A stretch of DNA of 19,148 nucleotides from positions 1 through 19,148 of the forward strand of contig DJRF01000001.1 in assembly GCA_002437725.1 (NCBI GenBank), in the 5' to 3' direction. The DNA is from Treponema sp. UBA6367 (GTDB lineage: Bacteria; Spirochaetota; Spirochaetia; Treponematales; Treponemataceae). Position 1 is the first letter of the stretch; the number at the start of each line of letters is the position of its first letter. Positions 13,694 to 19,148 of this stretch are shown one piece after another. The notes below the pieces were generated by a model that did no database searches, was not told where the DNA came from, and saw only the letters and a program-made list of their open reading frames with translations. The translations under genes and the position numbers were made by a program.

Positions 13694-14368
13694 ATGCACA
13701 TGGTTAATGAAGTTTTTAATCGGGCTTATTTAGAAAGCATTCCTTTTTCTGAACTGCTAAAGATTGCAGATTCTCTTGGAATAGATATTCCTGAAAATTT
13801 AAATAGAAATTTTTTAATAGGCGAAATGCTTGATTCTTCTGAGGAAAATAAAAAAGTTTCAACAGAGTTCGAAATTGATATTTCTGAAAAAGAGCTTCTT
13901 GCGGAAAAAGAAGAACTTTCTATGCGTTCTTGCAATTCAACAGAAGTTCAAATTGTGTTGCGAAATCCTGCTTGGGCTTATGTCTATTGGAACATAAGCG
14001 ACAGCGATCGAACTTCCCTTGAAAAGGCTTTTGTAAGCCAAATGATGATAAGAGTTAGTTCTTTTTCTGAAAAAGAGCAAATAAAACCTGATGAATATTG
14101 CGATTTTAATATATCAAAAGAAGATTCTGGACAGTACGTTTTGCTTCCTGCTGGAAAAAAGTTCTTTAGGGTGGATCTTCTTTTCAATCTTGACGGAATT
14201 ATAGATATTCTTTCTTCTTCTGTAACTTTTGAAATGCCAAAAGGTTCTCCCTTGCTTTCAGATATAAGGCCTGGCAGGGAGAATGATTTTTCTCCAATCA
14301 TGGCTCTTTCTGGCATAAAAGAATTGCTTATGGAACATTATAAAAATCACAGGGAATCTTTTTCTTAA
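13694..14368 (+). CDS. DUF4912 domain protein
   Basis: A protein of 224 residues. Residues about 15-55 resemble a Rho_N/SAP-like helical module (SELLKIADSLGIDIPE, then NFLIGEMLD). Residues about 75-180 match DUF4912, with the hallmark LRNPAWAYVYWNIS, then a beta-sandwich ending with FFRVDLLF. DUF4912 is suspected to be a carbohydrate- or ligand-binding fold; the function is unproven. The GH57-like gene begins 13 bases after its stop, so the two are likely co-expressed partners. There is no ribosome-binding site at the ATG, and a second in-frame ATG lies at 13700. No signal peptide, hence cytosolic. Confidence 0.82.
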   Translation: MHMVNEVFNRAYLESIPFSELLKIADSLGIDIPENLNRNFLIGEMLDSSEENKKVSTEFEIDISEKELLAEKEELSMRSCNSTEVQIVLRNPAWAYVYWNISDSDRTSLEKAFVSQMMIRVSSFSEKEQIKPDEYCDFNISKEDSGQYVLLPAGKKFFRVDLLFNLDGIIDILSSSVTFEMPKGSPLLSDIRPGRENDFSPIMALSGIKELLMEHYKNHRESFS

Positions 14369-14381
14369 TTAGAGGTGCAAA

Positions 14382-16001
14382 ATGGCGAATAAAAAAATTC
14401 TTCTTGTGCTGAACGGAAGTCAAGAGTATATAAGACACATTGGAGAAGATGAAAAAAAATATATTTCAGAAGAAACCCGCTTGTTTGAAGCAATTTCTTA
14501 TACTTATATTCCTTTGCTAAAAGTTTTTGAAAAGCTCGAAAAAGAAAATATAGATTTTACCATTTCTATGGCGCTTTCTCCGGTTTTGTGTACTCTCCTT
14601 GATGACAAAAAAATACAAGAGCAGTATTTGTCTTGGCTCGAAAAATGCATAGAATTCGGCAAAAAAGAAATAGAAAGATGTTCGTATTCGCAAATACTTC
14701 AAGAGCAAGCAAAAAGATGTTTTGAAAAGGCTTGTTCAGATAAAGAATTTTTTGCTGCTTGCAATGGAAAAATTTTAAAGAAAGTACATGAATATCATAA
14801 AAAAGGAAAGGTTGAACTCCTTGCAAGTTGTGGAACAGATATTTTTCTTCCTCACTATAACGATATGCCGGAAATAATGAATGCGCAGGTTGAAACTGGC
14901 ATTTATGCGTTTAGAAATTTTTTTGGCGAAGTACCAGAAGGTTTTTGGCTTCCTGAGATTGGATACTATCGTGGAATAGAAAAAGTCCTTCGCTCCAATG
15001 GAATTAACTATACGATTTTAGATTCCAGAAGTTTTCTCTTTTCAGAGAACGAGCCTGCAAAAGGTATTTTTTATCCTGCAAGATTTGACAATGCTTTGAT
15101 TGCCTATGGCAGAGATTCTTTTTCAGATGAACAGATATTTGGGGCGGCTGGTTACGTAAATAATAGTTGTTATTTAAATCTAAATTGCGATGTAGGATTT
15201 GAATTGCCATTTAGCGAACTTTCTTGTTTCACAAGCGAAAGCTGTTCTCGTTTTGCAGTTGGCTATAAATATTGGAATAAAAAAATTAATTTGCAAAATG
15301 TTAAAAAATCAAATTTTTATGACGAACAGTCTTTGTATGAGCCAAAAGTTTCTTCTGGGCAGATTGTTTTGGATGCCAATAATTTTGTTCGCTCTAAAGA
15401 AGAAAAATTGTTAGAGGCAGAAAAGCTTCTTCCTGAATCAAAAGATATTTGTCTTACTGTGACTATAGATTTAGATAGACTTAGAACCTCTTGGTTTGAA
15501 GGCATAGACTGGTTAGAACAAGTTATCAGAAAGAGTGCAAATTCTTCTATAGAATTGAGCGGTTTAAAAAATATTGTAGAAAATCCATTTAAGCTTCAGC
15601 GGATTCGTCCTTACTACGGTTCTTCTAGGGCTGACGGTTACGGCGAAGATTTGCTTTCTAGTAAAAACAACTGGATGATGCGTTACGTGCGGAAGGCTAG
15701 CGAGCGTATGGTTGATCTTGCAAGCCGTTTTCCCTCAGACACCGGTCTAAAAGCTCGCCTTTTAATTTTAGGAGCAAAAGAGTTGATGCTGGCTCAGTCG
15801 TGTTGCTGGGCAAAAATGATAGAAAATAACGAATGTCCGGATTATGCGGCGAACAGGTTTAAGCAGAGCATAAATGATTTTACAACTGTTTTTGATGCCT
15901 TAGGTTCGAACACTGTAAGTACGGAATGGCTTACAAAACTTGAAGAGCAGCATCCTATTTTTCCTTGGATGAACTATAGGATATTTAGCAAAAAATGCTA
16001 G
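14382..16001 (+). CDS. GH57-like protein with degenerate active site (alpha-glucan branching enzyme fold)
   Basis: A protein of 539 residues resembling GH57 branching enzymes over its whole length: LFEAISYTYIPLL near the start, GFWLPEIGYYRG with the nucleophile-position Glu192, the WFEGIDWLEQVIRKS segment, and a C-terminal helical domain with ELMLAQSCCWAKM. Active members begin with an HxH motif; here positions 11-13 read NGS. The TH(G/A)YLP His is replaced by Asp153 (TDIFLP). The catalytic Asp of the QSSDW motif is Cys475 (QSCCW). Only the Glu is kept. Hydrolysis or branching is therefore doubtful; glucan binding or a regulatory role is more likely. GAGGTG precedes the ATG. It lies between the DUF4912 and phosphatase genes in one operon. 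The fold is secure; loss of activity is inferred. Confidence 0.85.
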   Translation: MANKKILLVLNGSQEYIRHIGEDEKKYISEETRLFEAISYTYIPLLKVFEKLEKENIDFTISMALSPVLCTLLDDKKIQEQYLSWLEKCIEFGKKEIERCSYSQILQEQAKRCFEKACSDKEFFAACNGKILKKVHEYHKKGKVELLASCGTDIFLPHYNDMPEIMNAQVETGIYAFRNFFGEVPEGFWLPEIGYYRGIEKVLRSNGINYTILDSRSFLFSENEPAKGIFYPARFDNALIAYGRDSFSDEQIFGAAGYVNNSCYLNLNCDVGFELPFSELSCFTSESCSRFAVGYKYWNKKINLQNVKKSNFYDEQSLYEPKVSSGQIVLDANNFVRSKEEKLLEAEKLLPESKDICLTVTIDLDRLRTSWFEGIDWLEQVIRKSANSSIELSGLKNIVENPFKLQRIRPYYGSSRADGYGEDLLSSKNNWMMRYVRKASERMVDLASRFPSDTGLKARLLILGAKELMLAQSCCWAKMIENNECPDYAANRFKQSINDFTTVFDALGSNTVSTEWLTKLEEQHPIFPWMNYRIFSKKC

Positions 16002-16011
16002 AGACTTGTTT

Positions 16012-18606
16012 GTGGTAAAAAATGCGTTTTCTAAAATTTTAATTTTCTCTTTTTTAATTTTTTTCATTTCTCCGGATTTTTGTTTCTCTGACGATTTTTG
16101 TTCGCAAAGTCAAAATGAAGAAAGTTCTTTTTCATCTTTGGAAGATTCTAAAAGCGGAAGTGTAAAAATTGACAAAGATTTTGACTACATTCCCCAATGG
16201 AAATCAGCTCCTTTAGAAAAAAAACAGAAATCTGATATTTTTTTTGCAATATTTTTTTTAGCATCGCTACTTTTTGTAATTTTTATATGTGTTTTTGGAA
16301 TTTCCATAATAAAAAATTTTATTGATAAAATAAAAATAAACAAAACAGTTTCTCTTCTGGAAAAAGGTGAGTTGCTGCTAAATTCTAAATTTTCAGAAAA
16401 TAAAAAAGGAAGTCTAAAGACATCTTTTTTTGTGTTTACACTTTCTCTTGTGGTTTTTATAATAGTTTTTCTTTCTTCCTTGCTTGGTCGAACAATGATT
16501 CTCACACAGGAAAAAACGTTGTCAAAGGCTCTAAAAGATAGGGTAGACGTGTTGCTTTCTAGCGTTGCAACGACTGTAAAGAATATTTTGCCTTCAGAAG
16601 ATGCTTTTGGACTCAATTTGCTGCCTAAGCAGCTATCTTCTGTACCAGAAGCGCAGTGCCTTACTGTTACAGGTTTTTCATCATCAAAAATTAAAGATGA
16701 TGAAAAAAAGTCTCTTCTTTACGTTTGGTCTTCTAACGATGCAAATATAATCTCTAAGGTAAACCGTGTAAATTTAGAAGAAAAATCCTTTGAGCCGGGG
16801 ATTTCTCTGTTAGTAAAAGAAAATCAAACTGAAAAAATTGCGGAGCAAACTTGCTTAAAAATCAATGCTTTTGTTCAAAACGCGCTTGGCTTAAAATTAA
16901 AAGAACGAAAAAAACTTTTTGAAGAAAGAAAAACTGCCTCCTTATCTCGTAAGATTGAAATCGATAATTTATTAAAGAAACTTAATTTTGATTTAGAAAA
17001 TCAAATGCAAAAATATTCAGAAGATTGCGAAGAGTCCATTCCATCTTTTTGCATAAAATCTTTAAACTCTTCTATTACCGATTATGTTTTTTATAGACCG
17101 GTTTTGTATATAAGTGAAAATTCTTCAGATTTAGTTCAAGCAATAGTTTTTGTAAAGATTGATACAAGTTCACTTGTAGAATCAATTGTTGTCTCTCGTA
17201 AAAAAATAGTCGGCATAGTTCTTTTCACTTCTGTAATCTTTATTTTTGTTGGCTTTATAGCCACTTTTGTTTATGCAAATTATATTGTAAATCCTATTCG
17301 CCGTCTTGAAAAAGTTGTAAAAGATATTTCCGAAGAACACGATAAAGAAAAGCTTTTGGCTAATAAAATTGAAAGCCTTCCAAATAATGAAATTGGAAGA
17401 CTTGGCAATTCTATCAATCGAATGCAATTGGAGCTAGGCTTTAATGCAGAAAAACTAAATCTTCAGTTAAATGCTGTTGAAATTCAACAGTCTTTGCTTC
17501 CATTAAAAACTCTCTCTGGTAATATAAAACAGAATATTTCAAGCGTAAATGATTCTGTTGTTCATGAATTTGCTTATTACAAGGGCGCCTCTGGCGTTTC
17601 TGGAGATTACTTTGACTGGCAACGCCTTGACGAGCGGTGGTACGTCTTAATAAAGTGCGATGCTTCCGGTCACGCAGTCCCTGCTGGAATTTTAGTTACA
17701 ATTGTAGCAACTCTCTATAAAAAATATTTTGAAGACTGGTCTTGTTCTAAAAATGAAATTGCACTAGATGATTTCGTTTATAAAGTTAATGATTTTTTAG
17801 AATCTTTGAACATAAAAGACAAATTTGTTGCAATGATTATCTGTCTTTACGATTCAAATAGCGGAAAACTATATGTTTGCCATGCTGGCGATAGAATTTT
17901 GCATATTTATAAAAATTCAACTAGGCGGCTGGAAAAAATTGAACTTCCAGAAACGCCGGCAGTTGGACCTTTTTCTTCTTCTGTGATAAAAAAAACAGGC
18001 GGCTATCAGGTTTACGAACTGAATCTTGAATTAAATGATGTATTGCTTTTGTACACAGATGGCATTGAAGAAAATGGCCGCGCAATGCGAAATATTGATT
18101 TTTCAGCAATAAAAAAGCCTAAGCTTAATAGCAAAGGCGAACAACTAAAAGACGAATATGGAAATTTGCTCTTTGAAGATAAAAAAGAAGAGTTTGGTGA
18201 AATTCGAATAAAAGAGATTGTTGAATCTGTCTTTTCACAGAAAAAGTATATTCTTTCAAGAGAAAAAAATCCTGCGCAAGGCGAAGAACTTGTATTTGAT
18301 TTTACAAAGTGCAAAGGAACTGTAGAAGAAATGGTTTTAGCACTTGTTTCTCTTGAGAAAATTTTTAGATTTTATAAGCCAAAAAATGTTTCAGAAAAAG
18401 ATTTAGTTGAAGTTGATGTCGTTGTTGATTCATTTTTAAAAGAGCATTTTAATTTATACTCTGAATATGCAAATATAGTCTTTGAAAGTGGTGAAAAATC
18501 TGTTCCAAAAAAGAAAAAAAACAATCCTAATTACATTTTTTATAAAAAATTAAAAGAAGATGAGCAGGAAGATGACCTTACAATAATCGCCTTAAAAAGA
18601 ATTTAG
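16012..18606 (+). CDS. Membrane sensor with HAMP and SpoIIE-type protein phosphatase domain
   Basis: A protein of about 864 residues. An N-terminal signal peptide or first membrane helix (about 5-26) is followed by helices at about 76-100 and 138-160, an extracytoplasmic or loop region of about 235 residues, a helix at about 399-425 and a HAMP linker (about 426-480, NPIRRLEKVVKDIS). The C-terminal PP2C/SpoIIE serine-threonine phosphatase domain has the metal-site residues in SGDYFDW (Asp532), DASGH (Asp550), LLYTDG (Asp683) and EDDLT (Asp854-855). Between TDG and DDLT lie about 170 residues, roughly twice what RsbU-like domains have, including a Lys/Glu-rich helical insert. Such proteins dephosphorylate anti-sigma-factor antagonists. 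The start is GTG at 16012 or TTG at 16006; GAGA lies 7 bases before the GTG. It follows the GH57-like gene by 10 bases. Confidence 0.87.
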   Translation: MVKNAFSKILIFSFLIFFISPDFCFSDDFCSQSQNEESSFSSLEDSKSGSVKIDKDFDYIPQWKSAPLEKKQKSDIFFAIFFLASLLFVIFICVFGISIIKNFIDKIKINKTVSLLEKGELLLNSKFSENKKGSLKTSFFVFTLSLVVFIIVFLSSLLGRTMILTQEKTLSKALKDRVDVLLSSVATTVKNILPSEDAFGLNLLPKQLSSVPEAQCLTVTGFSSSKIKDDEKKSLLYVWSSNDANIISKVNRVNLEEKSFEPGISLLVKENQTEKIAEQTCLKINAFVQNALGLKLKERKKLFEERKTASLSRKIEIDNLLKKLNFDLENQMQKYSEDCEESIPSFCIKSLNSSITDYVFYRPVLYISENSSDLVQAIVFVKIDTSSLVESIVVSRKKIVGIVLFTSVIFIFVGFIATFVYANYIVNPIRRLEKVVKDISEEHDKEKLLANKIESLPNNEIGRLGNSINRMQLELGFNAEKLNLQLNAVEIQQSLLPLKTLSGNIKQNISSVNDSVVHEFAYYKGASGVSGDYFDWQRLDERWYVLIKCDASGHAVPAGILVTIVATLYKKYFEDWSCSKNEIALDDFVYKVNDFLESLNIKDKFVAMIICLYDSNSGKLYVCHAGDRILHIYKNSTRRLEKIELPETPAVGPFSSSVIKKTGGYQVYELNLELNDVLLLYTDGIEENGRAMRNIDFSAIKKPKLNSKGEQLKDEYGNLLFEDKKEEFGEIRIKEIVESVFSQKKYILSREKNPAQGEELVFDFTKCKGTVEEMVLALVSLEKIFRFYKPKNVSEKDLVEVDVVVDSFLKEHFNLYSEYANIVFESGEKSVPKKKKNNPNYIFYKKLKEDEQEDDLTIIALKRI

Positions 18607-18753
18607 ATTCTTATTGTATTTTAGTTTGAAGTGGAGATTTGAAAAAGCTAACTGATTTTTGATTTTATTCTTTCATTTTATTCTTTTATTTTGAAAAAAA
18701 AGCAGTTATATTAAATATTGAAGATTTATTTTTATCAGTTATTGGAGGAAATT

Positions 18754-19098
18754 ATGGATTTTAATGAATTAAAAGAAAAAGTAAAGGGTGGCGCTGAAAA
18801 AATTTTTTCTTCTTCTAAAAAAGCATTAGGAAAAGCTGGTACTGCCGTTCAAGAGTTTAGTGACAAAAGTGTTATAAAGATTGAAAAACATCAGTTTGAA
18901 ACCAAAAAAAATGAACAGTTTGAAAAACTTGGTAAATTAGCTTTTGAAAAGTTTAAGGACAATGATTCTGCAGTCTTGTCTGCTTCTGAAGAAACTGTTG
19001 TTGCAATTCGTGAAGAAATCGCAAATTTAGATAAAGAAATTGCAAAGCGCGAAGAACTTTTAAAAAAGACGGAAAAAGATAAAACTGAAAACAATTAA
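18754..19098 (+). CDS. Small charged helical protein, function unknown
   Basis: A protein of 114 residues rich in Lys and Glu, predicted to be almost entirely helical, with a coiled-coil C-terminus (IREEIANLDKEIAKREELLK) and a Gly/Ala/Ser-rich region near residues 10-35 (GGAEKIFSSSKKALGKAG) that might be amphipathic. It has no signal peptide. I do not recognise a family. An in-frame TTG at 18718 exists, but the excellent GGAGG, 5 bases before the ATG at 18754, decides the start. Upstream, TTGAAA at 18691 and AT-rich -10 candidates suggest a promoter of its own, though spacing is not ideal. The sequence after its stop (19099-19148) is poly-A rich with nothing further visible. Confidence 0.7.
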   Translation: MDFNELKEKVKGGAEKIFSSSKKALGKAGTAVQEFSDKSVIKIEKHQFETKKNEQFEKLGKLAFEKFKDNDSAVLSASEETVVAIREEIANLDKEIAKREELLKKTEKDKTENN

Positions 19099-19148
19099 TC
19101 TAAAAGATTGAAAGTTTAGGTAAAAAAATAAAAAAAAATCAAAAAAAA

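Noticed and set aside
16185..16616. A 143-codon antisense frame over the phosphatase gene
   Set aside because: It is the reverse complement of a membrane-spanning coding region with AT-rich codons. It has no ribosome-binding site or recognisable motif.
1..19148. CRISPR arrays, insertion sequences, transposase or integrase genes
   Set aside because: No regularly spaced direct repeats, terminal inverted repeats around a gene, or recognisable transposase or recombinase motifs were seen on either strand.

Overview
The window looks like chromosomal sequence from a host-associated Treponema or close spirochaete relative. The main reason is the right-hand block: a DUF4912 protein, a GH57-like protein and a large SpoIIE-type phosphatase in a row, a combination I associate with treponemes. 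Lipoprotein- and PDZ-type proteins of treponemal style and overall AT-rich sequence fit this. The assignment is inference; no rRNA or other marker gene is present.

Left third (1-8764): a defence region. A DUF5677 protein is followed by a tight type I modification operon, hsdM - short RhuM-like gene - BRO-N/Fic fusion - hsdS, with junctions that touch or overlap. No hsdR is visible. Immediately downstream, behind its own good promoter, lies a two-gene AAA-ATPase/subtilisin-protease pair of the IetAS type with all catalytic motifs intact. Upstream of hsdM sits a dense cluster of inverted repeats that looks like an operator. Upstream of ietA are three TTGTTC repeats spaced two helical turns apart.

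Middle (8765-11458): an accessory and decaying region. A DUF3791 - DUF3990 - small-protein cassette keeps its overlapping reading frames, but its DUF3990 member has lost most of its interior. About 390 bases without a convincing gene follow, then a PDZ protein that appears to lack its 5' end. On the minus strand lies a GC-rich GNAT acetyltransferase gene interrupted by two in-frame TGA codons.

Right part (11459-19148): intact chromosomal genes. These are a lipoprotein, a NimA-like flavin/PPOX protein, a YhcC-type radical SAM protein, then the DUF4912 - GH57-like - SpoIIE phosphatase operon, and a small charged helical protein. The GH57-like protein keeps the fold and the nucleophile Glu motif but has lost the His and Asp active-site positions, so it may be a binding or regulatory pseudo-enzyme working with DUF4912 and the membrane phosphatase.

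Base composition is mosaic. By hand count of single 60-base lines, ietS is about 27% GC (8101-8160), hsdS TRD1 30% (4321-4380), hsdM 47% (1861-1920) and the GNAT pseudogene 60% (10741-10800). This agrees with a left and middle region assembled by transfer. Motif and family calls were made by eye from remembered family signatures; no database search was possible.
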